A DNA stretch of 64,000 bases. Source: Pseudisothecium myosuroides (taxonomy: Eukaryota > Streptophyta > Bryopsida > Hypnales > Lembophyllaceae). The notes beneath the pieces were generated by a model. It was given only the letters and a program-made list of their open reading frames with translations, had not been told where the DNA came from and did not search any database. This document shows, piece by piece, positions 14,493 through 26,499 of the stretch. The translations under genes and the position numbers were made by a program. The DNA lies in the NCBI GenBank assembly GCA_951799445.1, contig OX637294.1, positions 20,361,452-20,425,451 of the forward strand, in the 5' to 3' direction. Position 1 is the first letter of the stretch. Each line of letters opens with the position of its first letter.

Positions 14493-14645
14493 CACTATAA
14501 GAGAAAAGGATGTTTTAAGTGAGCTTTTAAGTATAGTCCTAGGCGTAAAATTTTGCTGAAAATCTCCTTAAAGGTCATTACTTATACTCTTATGCTTAGG
14601 ACTATATTTAAAAGCTCACTTAAAACACCCCTTTCTCTTGTAGTG
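14493..14645. mobile_element. CACTA-type hairpin MITE, second copy
   Basis: Shorter and more diverged relative of the element at 10947-11157. Ends are CACTATAAGAGAAAAGG and CCTTTCTCTTGTAGTG, with shared inner segments (TAGTCCTAG / CTTAGGACTA). The 3-bp target duplication ACA is at 14490-14492 and 14646-14648. Confidence 0.88.
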
Positions 14646-16499
14646 ACAATGATAGGAAGGTATCTCGCTGGCAACTAATAATCTTTACATGTGTTTATTC
14701 TTCATAACCTAGCTAGTTTTACTTTTACCTAGTCTAAATTGTTTATAATTTTTTCATGAACTCAACTTAATTAGGGGATAGTTTTACACATCTTTTTTCA
14801 TATTGTAGATGTGCTTAGTAGGAGAATTGATTCGTGGAGCTGTTGGAAATTGGTAAGCCTTTCGACCTCTAGTAGACTAAAAAGACTTCACTGATGTTAT
14901 ACATATAATCCTTGATAGTGTGTGCCTTGCAGAACCTTGTTTAAATTTGCCTCAATGTATTAAGATCTAGAGATGTATGATTTTCATTCCTAAATTTTTT
15001 TATTATTCACCAACTTGGATAATAGATAAATCTAGAATATAAAATGTGAACATTCTACTTGGAAATTAGGACATTTATTAGAAGGTAGTAGTAAAAAGTG
15101 ATTGAGATGTTGTCAACTTGATTGACAATATTATAATTATAGAAACAATTAGGTGCACAACAACATTAATCTACATCAAATTAAATTAAATCCAAAGATA
15201 TACTCAATTTAAAGATGAAAATGTTATGCCTTGTGGACAATATGGTTGTTATTGATAAGTTGATGGACAATCATAAAGATACACTATTTGTTTTGCTTAT
15301 TGTTATCTAATATTTAATGTAGTACAAAATATTATAAAATAAAGCTAAATAAACTATTTTGTTAAACTTTGTAACTTGAAAATACTACCAAGAAACTCTT
15401 CAATGACATATACATTGAGCTAATCTTGATTGAAGCTAATCTAGAAAGCTCATACAAAGCCTAAATTAGACTTATTAATCAATAAAGGTGTGGATAGTAG
15501 CCATGGGAATTTGAGATTTGATTGGCTTTTAATTGATGTTGCGAGTAGAGTTACTAGCTTGTATTTGACTGTATATGTCATTTTTGCTACATGTCACAAT
15601 TAAACATGCTAAAATTAAGTTATCATATTTTAATTTTATTAAGAGGGTGGATGGGATCATCACAAGTATATGTCTTGTATCTAAAGCAAATCTTTCTTAG
15701 AAAAATTAGCTTTAAAGGTCCCATCTAGTATAAACCAAGATGCTTATATTAGGCAATGAATTCTAGAAAAAGCAAAAAGCAAAAAAAAATGTTTAAAAAA
15801 AATATTTTAATTTTAATTTTAATTTATATTATTATTTATCCACTTTTCCATTTCCAAGTAGAATTGTCTTTGTAGAACACAATAGAAATCTTTACCAAAA
15901 ATTCTAAATTCTATCAAGAGAAACCTTTGAAAATAATTTAAAACCTATAAAGCCCTATGTTTTACCACAAAAATTATATTTTTTAATGCAATCAAAATTT
16001 AAAAAAAAAAGTGTTTTTTAAATTTTATTTTAGTTTCTATTTCTATCTAATTCTATTTCTATGTAGAATTGTCTTTGTAAGACATATATACATTCTAAGT
16101 TTAACCACTTAAATCTAAATAAAATCTAGAGAATATATATATATACTATTTTCTACAAGTATCCTAATTTTTTTATTTTATAAAAAAAATTTAAGATCTT
16201 TTTTTCTTTTTTTCTTTATACTTCCTTTCTTCTTCAGTATTTTTACCTTAACCCTCAAAAGATGAAAAGGCTAAACAATGGCTAATGGATGGCTTTATAG
16301 TTTATTGTAAACATGAAAAATGCACTTATTGGTCCAAAAATCAAGATTGTTTTCGGCAAAATTTCTTAATAATAGGTCTAGTCTTTTCATTGCAACCTAA
16401 CTACTATTACCTAAAAGCATACTTAAAGACATTGTAGAATGATACCGATTGTTTATTTGAGTACAATTAGTTGAAATATAAAAAACACAAATTTGAAGT

Positions 16500-17085
16500 G
16501 ATTCTACTTCATCCATCCTCCAAATTCCTTCTTGATGTGCATATTCAAATAGTCAATTTGTCTTTGAGTGAACCTTATTTGGCAGATTGACTATTTGAAT
16601 ATGCACATCAACAAGGAATTTGGAAGATGGATGAAGATGAATCAAATAGACAATTGACAAAGATGGTTCTTTCAAGAGATTGATTTGAAAAGCCACACCA
16701 TGTGCTAGGACAATGCTTACAAATTCTTTATACACATTCGTTGTCAACCAATGGTTGAATGTCGAGTACAAACCATTGTTTTTTTCATCATTCAAGGCTG
16801 ATCACATCATGGTGTTGACCCTTCAAAGATTCAAAGATAACTAAGATATGTATCTAAGCCTTATACAATTCCAGTGAACAATAATATGCCTCTTGTCTTT
16901 AACACCACGCGCGGACATGGATGCGGACATTCTAGGAACTTTTTATTCCCCACCTCTGTGCTCTCAATGTACAAAGAAGATCAGTGCCCGTTGGATCAAT
17001 ATTCACAACAACCTTGCAAACTTTTAATCATCTACGCATATCTTTGTGCCATAGATTTACCCTGGACTCTATAATCATTTGGTAC
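16500..17085 (+). repeat. Older inverted homology, right side of the centre
   Basis: Partner of 7140-7700. It shows that the inverted relationship originally reached further inwards than the well-preserved arms, with the DNA between about 7.7 and 16.5 kb forming the unpaired centre. Confidence 0.75.
16503..16640. repeat. Imperfect hairpin with arms of about 55 bp
   Basis: TTGATGTGCATATTCAAATA (about 16531-16550) pairs with TATTTGAATATGCACATCAA (about 16590-16609); pairing extends outwards through ATCCATCCTCCAAATTCCT and AGGAATTTGGAAGATGGAT. The 25-30 bp loop lies at about 16559-16585. The left inner homology at 7620-7670 carries only one arm, so the hairpin arose after the copies separated or was lost on the other side. 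Confidence 0.8.
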
Positions 17086-17107
17086 TATATTGATGGCGTA
17101 GTACTAG

Positions 17108-17230
17108 TAACTTCAATCAAGCTCAATCTTAATAAATATATCCTACTTCATGGTAAAAATACTTGAAAATAACTTCAATTAAGCTCAATCTTAATAAATA
17201 TATCCTACTTCATGGTAAAAATACTTGAGA
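17108..17230 (+). repeat. Tandem duplication, 62-bp period
   Basis: Two copies (17108-17169 and 17170-17230) of a unit starting TAACTTCAAT and ending with a TACTTGA motif. They differ at only a few positions, so the duplication is recent. It lies just inside the right arm boundary. Confidence 0.9.
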
Positions 17231-17416
17231 ATTTAAATTCTTTAGTACACTACTGAGTATCTCCTTCATTAGTAATTATTATTAGTTGAATGCATGCATC
17301 CGCACACATATATACATGTATGTGTGTCCATATATAATGCTAAAGTTTGCTATTTTTTTATTTTTTATTTTTTCCCCTTCCCTTTCATCTTCAATCACTT
17401 TACATTAACTCCTCAA

Positions 17417-19305
17417 CTTCTGGGATTGCGTTTGCAAAGGAGCGTGGCAATCTTGCGGGAGAAGGGAGTAACTTACGCGCAAGATCGACGTCGAGCGTGG
17501 CTTCGCGAACCCTTTGCTTGGGATCACGGACTCTTGTGCCGCTCGCTTGCTCGCTCGCTCCGTCGCACACTCCAACCAGCTTCTTCCGTCCTGCAATTCT
17601 CGGTCAGCCTATCCATTTCCATGGTTTGTGTTTCTTGTCTTTTTCTTTTTGTTAGTTCGGTTGTTTGGTTTTCTTCTTCCGCTGGCCACTTGATTCCTTT
17701 TTTCAAGCTCAATTCCCGTCCGTATTCGGTGTCTGTGTCCCTCCCTTCGATCATCGGGGATGCCGCGGTTGTCGCGTTTGAGCTTTCGGCCTTGGCGATC
17801 CATTCAATGGTGATGGCGTTGACGCGGTGGTAAGTTTAATTAGATGGTGCGGATGCATACTCCTCTCATGCGTCGCAGCGGTTGGTGTCCAAGGAAACGC
17901 TCGCGGGGTTGGAGTGCGGAGGGAATTGTGTGCGTGACATGACTACTTGCAAGGTGAGGAGGCGAGGAGGCGTTCCGTCGCTTTTTTAATTGGAATTCCG
18001 GTGTTCCATTCGGGGGAATTTTGAGGATGCGTGGTTAGGGTTTTTATTTGGACTGTCAGGGCAGCGAGGGTTTGCGTTGGAGGGTCAATTGGTGATGGAT
18101 TTCGTGTTCGGAGTAGTGATGTTGTGTGCTGGACGCGGCGTGGAGGCGTGCGCATGCCGTCACGCGGTCTGGCGATGATCACATGCTGTGTGAATTTGGT
18201 GCGCTCAAGAGGGAGTTTCGTTCCTTCGGTCTTTCGGAAATGCATGAGCGGCGATCGAGTCCGTTTTTCCAATGCTTTCTCTTTCGTGACGTGTGTGTGT
18301 GAACTTTTCCCCTGAATCGCGGCGAGTTGAATTCGAAGAGGATATGTTGCAAGTTTTCCAATCCAGAGCAGGAAACTGGGTCGATGCTTTGTTTTCTTCG
18401 AGAAGTGCCCATTGAATACTTTGCCGTGTCTGGGTTCGAATTGTGGGCTCGAGAGAGTTTTCTTGGTGTGGACACTCTCTTGTCTGAGTTCGAGATTGGT
18501 GGATGAATTTTGTGTGTTTGGGACGTGCAGGTTGAAGAGATTCCCCCATCGTCGATCAGTCGGTTGTGAATTCCGTTGTTCAAGGTCAGTTGTCGAGGCA
18601 TCAGAGCGGTGGGACCTGGAGCCAGCATCGAAGTTGCAATCATGGCTGCCGCATTTTAAGGAGGCAATGGGCTGACACAAGTCGTCAGTCGTTGCCAGGT
18701 ATGCGGTCTAAACCCGAATTCGATCGAATCCAATCCTGTTCCATTTGTTGGGAAGGATCGTTGCACTTTGTTTTTTTCGTCTGTGCAATCGTGTATTGAG
18801 GGTGCTCGAGTTGAGAGGCGTAGCCGCGGTTCGACAGCCCTGAGCTGGAGACGAAATGAGTCCGCGAAGCAGTGTTTGCTTTGAGCTCTTTCTGTGGGGC
18901 TCCGACGCATGCTCCGCGTTCCGTGTCGTGGTGTTGCATTGTTTTGCAAGCTATTTAGGACGTCAGTTGGTAATTAGCATCACGGGACGGGGTTATAATC
19001 TCGAAGTTCTTGGGATGAGCGCTGCTGAGGTGTCCTCCTCACCGTTTTCTCGGTAGAACAGGCAGAGATTGTCTCCTGGGGTGCACTCTACCCCCTGGTT
19101 TGTGGCCCTGAGATTCGAAGGCCAGCAGCAGTGGGTTTTCTGGCGTTGAGGAGCTTTGTCATGTGGATTGGGTCCTAGTTGGTGGACGCTGTGAAGCTTT
19201 GGGTGTTGATGGCACTTGTGTGAGGACTGTGGGTGCACAGGAAACGCCGCGTGGGCATGCGCTTAGGAAGGGCAACAATCTGTGCAGAGCCAGGCATTGA
19301 GTGGG
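17417..19305 (+). promoter_or_regulatory. Shared upstream region of right ATG18-type gene
   Basis: Counterpart of 5006-6914 and moderately GC-rich compared with the AT-rich centre. It is the likely promoter and leader, by position and conservation between the arms. It diverges more than the exons do, with many small indels (for example around 17940-18020 and 18760-18800). Confidence 0.5.
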
Positions 19306-22300
19306 ATGAGGAACGATGCCGACTATCATGTGCGTAGTCCCCGTGGGGGCAAATTCAGCTCGCTGCCTTCGTCCTTTCGCACTATATCCAACTATCTTCG
19401 GAGTGTGTCGGCCAACGCGAGTAGCATCGCTGCGTCCACCGTTCGTCAGGCTGCTGTGTCGGCCGCTTCCAGCGGCTCATTGAATCACGAAGATGATCGA
19501 CAGCGGGAACAGGTACTGGAGGCCTTGCCATCTGCTGTTGTGGCCGTTGAGCGCATGGCCCTTGTTTGGCAAGCTTGCATCTTCCTGGTTTGTGTTACAT
19601 TGGGATGACAACCATCGTCGTTGCTCGCACTCTATGTTCCCATTGCGGTGTCTCTTTCTCCCAATTGGGGGTTTGGTCCCACTCTTGCACCTCCAAGCCG
19701 AGACTTTAGGTTGCCCTTTTCGTGTTGTAGCACCTCAGGGTTTTGTGTGCATCATTTTCCACCTTGTTGGTTTCTGTCGGATATTGCATCGTTCAAATTC
19801 AGACATTCGGATGATAAGTTCACTCCCTTGGGTGCATGCATTCAAAGTTCGGTTGTTCATTACTGATAGGATTGTGTGTTAAGACGTGAGGAGCCCTACA
19901 TTCATGCTGGCGACCGCACCTTGATTTTTGTTCCTTCTTTTAGGGTTTTGCGCTTGGTTTGTTGCGGCATTGCGGGCAACGTTGAGCTGCAGTCTTACCG
20001 ACGGTAGAGTCCCCTCGGGGCCTAGTCCTTCGGTTGCTATTCCCGGGCACTGCTTTGAAACCTTGGTATTGTGTGCATTTGCAGGTGCAGTGGTCCAACT
20101 TTGACAAGCTCGAGCTGAGTTCGGGCGAGATTCGGCGAGTGCTTCTTTTGACTTATTTGAATGGATTCCAAGTGTGGGACGTCCAAGACGCGAGCAACGT
20201 GCATGAGCTGGTGTCCCGCCGTGACGGCCCCGTGGCGTTCCTTCGTCTGGCCCCGAAACCGAAAACTCCAGACCCCGTGGATGGAGGTTCGAGTTTCAAG
20301 GGAGCTCGTCCTCTGCTGTTGGTTGTGACTTCCGATACATCCGGTTCCGGGAGCCCGGGTGGCGGAGGTTTCCCGGGTGGCTATGGTGGTGGTGGCGGCG
20401 GTGGCAATGTGGGCATGGCCGGCTCGCACTTCGTGCCGACGGTGGTGAAATTTTATTCGCTTCGTACTCATTCTTATGTGCATACCTTACGATTCCGCAC
20501 TGGAATTCACGCAGTGCGCTGTAGCTCTCGTGTGATTGCAGTCGCTCTGGCCACCCAGGTACTTGGTCTTGTCCTTGTTTGATTGCTCAAGGTTTGCCCT
20601 GTTTGGTAGTGGTGCTTTATCCTTTACTCCTTTGTGACGGGCGTGGAGTACCAGTTGCTCCTGGGACTTGCAAGCCTGGTTCAGGCTTCAGACCCCATTT
20701 TGTGGGAGTCCTTATTGCGAATAGCCTTTTCGTCGTTTTCAGAACGTTTTGGAGGAGATGAAGACGGCGCTTTGATGGAGATGTTTTTCCTCGTTGGTGT
20801 GCAGATCTATTGCTTCGATGCAGGTAGCCTTCAGAATATCTTCAGTGTGCTTACTTATCCATCCCCGACTCCTGCCCCCGGGTCCAGTCACTATGGGTTC
20901 GGCGCCATGGCAGTCGGTCCCCGGTGGTTAGCGTATGCCGCGAACCAGCCTCTTGTGGCGACGACCGGTCGTGTGGCCCCCCAGCACCTGACCCCGTCTC
21001 CAGGGGTGAGCCCGTCCTCTTCGCCAGCCAATGGCAGCTTCGTGGCTCATTATGCGAAGGAGTCCAGCAAGCATCTGGTGGCCGGAGTGGTGGCCGTGGG
21101 TGACATGGTGTACAAGACGACGAAAAGTTATTACTCGGAGCTGATGCCGGATGTTGGCAACGGTTCCCCCGGCGTGGGGAGTCCGAATTGGAAGAACGGT
21201 TCGAACGGCCACAGTCCTTGGCAAGGCGGGTCTGTTCCTGAGCCGGAGTTCGCTGGCACGGTAAGTCCCGGCAGTCCCTCGCTGTTTTTCCCTCCCGATT
21301 GGGGATGTGGTCTTGTCTGCCGAACTTTCATGATGGTTGGAGACGTGCATGTGGAGTGTTCCTGAGAGTGGTGCTGTCCTGTGGATTTCAGGTGATTATT
21401 CGCGACATCGTGAGCAAGAGTGTGGTGGCCCAATTCCGTGCGCACACCAGCCCTTTGTCCGCCGTGTCGTTTGATCCGAGCGGCACTCTGCTGGTGACGG
21501 CCTCTGTGTATGGTCACAACCTGAACGTGTTTCGCCTGACCCCTCCGTCTTCGAGCACCGGTGTTCCTGGTGTTGTCGATTCCAGCGTGACTCACGTGCA
21601 TCTTTACAAGCTGTCTCGTGGTGTGACGAATGCGGTAAGTGGTGCATTGCTTTCTCGTTTCTTTGCAACCGCTTTTGATATATTAATTTCGAGCAGTATG
21701 TATCCGGGTGTGGGTCTGATCTTCGGGTGACTCCTACTGCTTGGGTCCCTTTGAGCATTTGAACCTGTGTAGGAGTGTGGTTTTGGGAGGTCAGCATAAG
21801 GCGCTGAAAGATCAATTTGGGTGCAAGTGAGACTGTTTCTTAAACACTGTGTCTTATCCAACTTCGAAGTGGGAGGTTGTGTACCACGAGAGGTGACAGT
21901 TGACGACCCCATTTTTATTGGAGGATCAGTTGCTCTGGACAGCCCGCCGAGTGCTCAGTCAGTCCCACCGAGTGTAAGTACGAGTGGATCGTGTAGTGCA
22001 GGAGCCGGAATCAGCGTGTGGTCTCGCGGACCTTATTCGTGTGTCTCCTTGGATTGTGACAGGTCATTCAGGACATCAGTTTCAGTGCCGACAGCCATTG
22101 GATTGCTGTGAGCTCTTCCAGGGGAACCAACCACTTGTTCGCGATATCTCCGTTCGGGGGCCCAGTGGGTCCGCAAACGCACGGAACGGTGCCTGTCGAT
22201 GGTCTGATTGGTCCGACGTTGACATCGTCTCCCGTGTTCCCGTGGTGGTCGAGTCCCGGGTCGCTGAGTTCGAATCCGCAAGCCCTGCACCCTCCTCCTT

Positions 22301-24309
22301 CTGCCATAACTCTGAATGTGGTGAGTCGAGTGAAGAATGGGACGGGCGGGTGGCGTGGCACGGTGACGAGTGCGGCCGTGACGGCGACCGGTCGCCCTCA
22401 CGTGCTTGCCGGTGCCGTGGCCGCCGTGTTTCACGACGGTGGTGGCGCCGGCGTGGAGTCGGACCTGGGCGTGGGTACCTTGAAGGACCAACTGTGGGTG
22501 ATGTGCCCGACGGGTCATCTTCTTCGTTATTTGCTGCGTCCCTCTGCGGGAGGAGACGGCGTTTACCCCAACGGTTTGCCCCAAATGGCCGGCATCGGTT
22601 CCCCGGGGAGCCCCGGTCTGTCTCAAGAGCTGAAGGTCGTTGTGGATCCCGTGGAGAGGTGGGACGTTGCTCGTCGACCGAACTGGGTGGAACGGGAAGA
22701 GCGAGTGGATTCCCAGGGTGCAGGTGACGAAGTCGACGGAGTGGGAGCGTCTGCCGGCCCATGTGTGTTTTCCGGGTCCGTAGCTAAGGAAGGTATGACG
22801 ACTGAAGAGCTGCAACGGTGGTTTATGTCCAATGCTGAAGTTCAGATGCATCAGGCCCGGCCTGTTCCCATTTGGGCGAAGTCGAAGGTACTGGCTCTTT
22901 CGCGTGTTTGTCATTCGTGTATTTCAGAGCTGGCGGAGCGGTGACCCCTGTCCTTTGGAGAAGTTCAGTTGTTTCCATGGATTTTGTATTTCTTGTTTTC
23001 TCGGGACTTTTAACTGGGTAGAAGAGGAGTGTCGAAGTGGTTCTTCTTATTTGAATGTACATTTTATGTTTGATTCTGTCATGAGGGTGGCATTTATTTA
23101 GTGGAGCTTCTGCATTTGATCCCTGATGCCGGAGTCCACCTGAGTTGTTTCTCGTTTCCAGATCCAATTCCATTTGATGTTGACGGGATCAGCAACGGCG
23201 TCCGAGTCTGACGGCGACGTCTCCGGAGACGACGGGTTTGGAGAGATCGAGATCGAGAGAATTCCTACTCGGATTGTGGAAGTTCGGAGGAAAGATCTGG
23301 TTCCTGTCATTGAAAGGCTGGAGAAGTTTAAGAAAGTTCAGGGTTCCCGGTGAGGATTCCCTCTTTCCGTCGGTCGTGTCTTTGGATTGGAGCAATGTGT
23401 AGGCTTGGATTCGTCTTCCGCCTTGCCTGTTTGTTGGCGTCCTTTTTGTGGCCTGTTTTGTATGGCTGTGATTCTTTCGGCGGAAGCTGTCTGGTGTTTC
23501 TTACCTGAATCCGGTCGAAGAGTTGGAGTGAGCTGTGCCTGGAGTGGTGAAGCATCTTCCAATGACCGTGTGTGCAGGGAAGTTCTGGTGCCGGATCCTT
23601 TGCCAGGGGTATCTACTGCTCATGAGCAGCTTCTCGGAGACGAGGGTTTGCAAGATGGGTCCGGAAGATGGTCCGGTGGTTTGCGAGGCCTGGCCATCCG
23701 GCGGACCAGTAGCTGCAGTAGCTTTGGTTCCGAGGGTGCGCCGTTAGGTGGTAGCGGAGGTGGTGTGAACGGTTACCATCGTGGCTACCAAGGTTCGCTA
23801 CCATTCCATGTGCATTTGCGTGGGTAAAGCAAGCGTATGTAACGAACCTAGAGGTATCGAATGCTTTCATTGCAAGGCTTAGCTTGGTTTGTGTACACCT
23901 GTGATATTCTGGTATTAGGGTGAGGTTTCTGCGAGTGTTTTGAGATTTTTGGTGGATGCAGATTCGGTAGCTGCAGACACTCCTCCGTCGTCTTTTGGCT
24001 CTCCTCCGTATTTCCATCAGCAGCCCCAGCCAGGTTCGGCGGCTCCGGTGACATGCCGAGATCCTGGTCCTCTTTCGCGGTCGAAGTCTGGTGGTTTTGA
24101 GTTGTACCAGGAGAGTTTCCATCCCCTCGTCGACCCGGTTGTGGGGGTGATGGGTTCTCCCATCAATATCCCCCGGGTGGAAGCGAGGGACATGTTCCGC
24201 AACTACGTGAAGCCCGGCGTATCTGGAGCTGCTGGGTTCCCCAATTCTGGCGGGAGTGACAGCGCCGACCATGACGGTGGCAGCGTCGGTGCAGGGTCAT
24301 CGGATGGCC
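17417..24309 (+). repeat. Right arm of large inverted duplication
   Basis: Partner of 1-6914. It holds the right ATG18-type gene plus about 1.9 kb upstream. It may extend past 24309, but the left arm is cut there, so the outer junction cannot be located. Confidence 0.93.
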
Positions 24310-24857
24310 AGATGGGTCCGTCCATTCCTCCACTGGTCACGCCAGGGAGCGACGTTTCCGTGTCCCGAGACTTGCACGATTTAGCTTTGCATGACAGTAG
24401 TGCGAGGCGTTCCGGGGTTCCGTTTCCCGCGAAGGTGAAGAGCCGGTGGGCCATGATGCCAAGTGGGCAGTTGGTGTCGAATGGGTCCCTGAAGCCTTCT
24501 TCGGGCACCCCGCCGGCTCCGTCCGTTTCGAACCCGGACTGCGAGGCTGCGTTTCTCGTGGACGACTGTGGACTTCGCGGCAGCGGCGGTGTTGTGATGG
24601 ACAGTCCTTTGGACAGTAGTCCTGGTGACGGAGTCGAGGGTGGGGCGACTGAGGATGGGGAGAGTGAGGACACGGAGGGAGCTCGCAGTAAGAGCGAGGA
24701 GAATGAGACTGCGGAGCGCGGGGATGACGTCTGGGAGGGTTCGATGTTTCCCTTTTGTGAAGAAGGTGAGTTGGACTGCTGCTCCGAGTTGACCTTCGTC
24801 CATTTGGAATGTTTTTCTTCTCCTGTTTTGTCGTTTTCCTTCGATTATTTTTCGTGA
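19306..24857 (+). CDS. ATG18: ATG18 f/g/h-type WD40/BCAS3 autophagy protein, right copy (complete)
   Basis: Coding exons: 19306-19512, 20085-20558, 20805-21260, 21392-21634, 22063-22887, 23162-23349, 23578-23792 and 23962-24857. They join in frame to about 1167 residues. I chose the ATG at 19306 because an in-frame TAG lies at 19264-19266 and MRNDADYHVRSPRGGK fits the family N-terminus. Propeller signatures: NGFQVWDVQDASN in exon 2, IYCFDAGSLQNIFSVLTYP in exon 3, FRAHTSPLSAVSFDPSG and LSRG (residues 453-456) in exon 4. Exon 5 matches the BCAS3-like region; exon 6 has an acidic stretch (SESDGDVSGDDG) and the conserved RIPTR-x-VEVR; exon 7 has RRTSSCSSFGSEG, a serine-rich stretch. A strong donor at 24766 could instead join to a mini-exon at 25045-25052, giving about 1139 residues. 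Known family role: PI3P binding in autophagosome formation. The second Arg of FRRG is absent, as in related f/g/h proteins. Confidence 0.92.
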
Positions 24858-26169
24858 TGTCTATTCCCTGTGAGAGGGTTTCAATAATGGAAATTTCCGG
24901 TGGTGATAGTTTGTGGTTTATTTGGATCTTCCGTTTCTGAGTTTGAAATGGCGGTTTGTGGGATCTGTTTCTGTCCTTTTCCGAGTTGTTGTGCCGTTTC
25001 GGATTGTTGTACCCATTGGTATTCGTTGCTTGTTATTTTCGCAGATTGCTAGGCGGGGGGGATGTTCTCCCGTCGCGGCCTGCTTATTGATGGGACCAGG
25101 CTCGAGTATTTAAGAGTGACCTGGCCAATCCCCTGTCCTGTGTGGAGGTTCGCCCCTTCCATGCGAATTGCACTTGGACTTTGCAGGCTGTTCGCCTTTT
25201 TTGAGGCCAAGAATGCAGGTTGGGACCTAGTAGACTACATGTGGTAGTGCATTATCTAACGACATGAGGCGCCTCTATTTCAAGGTTGCCAACGACTCCT
25301 ATGTGGAGAATTGTTCCAGCGCAAGCCTGACGGGTGGGACTCTGCGATCTGCCGTTGAATTCCAGATCGAGGAATCCAGATGAAGCGTGAGTTTTCAGCC
25401 TTTTGACTCTGCATCCTGGCGACATTATTCGAAGGTATTTGTTATTTTGACTGGGTGTAAAATAAGTGGAGCCGCCAAGCCAGCCCCCTTCCTCGGTTCA
25501 TAATCATCATGGTGTAGAGGATATCTGGGAGGAAAAGATCTAACAGTAAGCCCTACTACAGGAAGGTATCTGAGGTAATTGAACGTTGAATAAGCTGGTT
25601 GGGAGGCAAACGTTCTTGATTATGAAACTAACTGTAGGTTGTTACTTTGAAGATGAACAAAGACATCTGAAAATGTAAAAGTTAAAAAAGTTAAAAATGA
25701 AAATAGTGTAGCCATGAGCGTTGTGGTGAGTGATTCCTGCTCGTGTTCAGTTCATCGCAGTTTTGTACATATTTTGTGTATACAATTTACTCCATTTGCG
25801 CACTTGGACTGTGCAATGATTGTTGTTGGTATTTGTGCTCATAACTGACTGCTTTGTGCTTTAATCTTGACTGCATTATTATTATTATTATTCTATGAGA
25901 CCCTGTGGTGCACCCGTTCTGTCTTGATGAATTGGAAGTATGATCGATTGCTAAGATTCTTGCCCTCTGCGAGTACCTTCTAAGCATGAGACTACTTACG
26001 CTTTATTTTGGGTTCATCTTGAATTAATGTTTGGATTTATTATAGTTTATATTATTATGTCCAAAAATACACACTAAGAAAATCATTACATAGTTATTGA
26101 GTAGTAGTTTGTTTTTTGTTTTTGTTTTTTAACAAATGGAATGAGCCATTGCATAAAAAAAAGGACATA
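24858..26169. other. 3' flank of the right ATG18-type gene; no further gene seen
   Basis: Probably holds the 3' UTR. A good acceptor (TTTTCGCAG) ends at 25044 and would add the codons for D-C-stop at 25045-25052. An ATT repeat lies near 25876-25891. An A-rich tract before the element at 26170 contains CAAATGGAATGAGCCATTGC (about 26134-26153), and a similar motif recurs near 57694-57714. No other coding signal seen. Confidence 0.55.
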
Positions 26170-26484
26170 AGGTAGGAGGCTCGAACTCCGACCGGGCATT
26201 TTGAACCGAACAGGACACCCAGGTACATTTTGCTTTCTTCAATTTACCAAAATGTACAAAATAGGTACATTCTAGGAGGTGGTCGCTTTTACAGCCCTTT
26301 GGCTTTTCACCTTCAAAATTTCATACCTAATTCCACAAAGCTCCGAAAAATATGAAACAACTTGAGCCAGATGCCATTTCTTCTTGTCTTTCAAAGAAAA
26401 TTTACTGAAAAATATTTCAAGATGTTTTACCTTCACAAAATTCAGGTTCAGCGCTTAGATGGTCGCTTTATGGACCTCCTACCT
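26170..26484 (-). mobile_element. TA-flanked element with AGGTAGGAGG ends, copy 1
   Basis: Inverted ends AGGTAGGAGG and CCTCCTACCT are each bordered by TA (26168-26169 and 26485-26486). It is internally related, in reverse orientation, to the elements at 57297-57839 and 59700-60123 (shared CAAGTTGTTTCATATTTTTC, written on the minus strand). The TA border suggests the Tc1/mariner superfamily. Non-coding. Confidence 0.72.
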
Positions 26485-26499
26485 TAGTACAAACCAGCC

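Larger units (their letters stand above)
7701..16499. other. AT-rich centre between the arms, no gene seen
   Basis: Very AT-rich, with many A/T runs. I see no open frame with recognisable protein similarity; the frame at 10223-10486 is low complexity. It contains the TTAA-flanked element (8217-9141), two CACTA hairpins (10947-11157 and 14493-14645), a short GGGGCTGTAAGTTCC/GGAACTTATAGCCCC hairpin at about 12208-12243, and AT-only runs at 12025-12160 and 13855-13886. The rest holds nothing I can name. Confidence 0.7.

Noticed and set aside
17943..18680. 245-codon open frame on the minus strand upstream of the right gene
   Set aside because: The corresponding frame in the left arm is broken by indels and shifts, and there is no recognisable domain, so it is unlikely to be coding.
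19282..19305. Upstream GTG as start of the ATG18-type protein
   Set aside because: Plant nuclear genes rarely start at GTG, and the in-frame ATG at 19306 fits the conserved N-terminus.
22033..22914. 293-codon open frame antisense to the ATG18-type gene (mirrored at 1394-2275)
   Set aside because: It is the shadow of GC-rich exon 5 on the other strand. It is open in both arms only because the arms are nearly identical, and it encodes low-complexity R/H/T-rich sequence.
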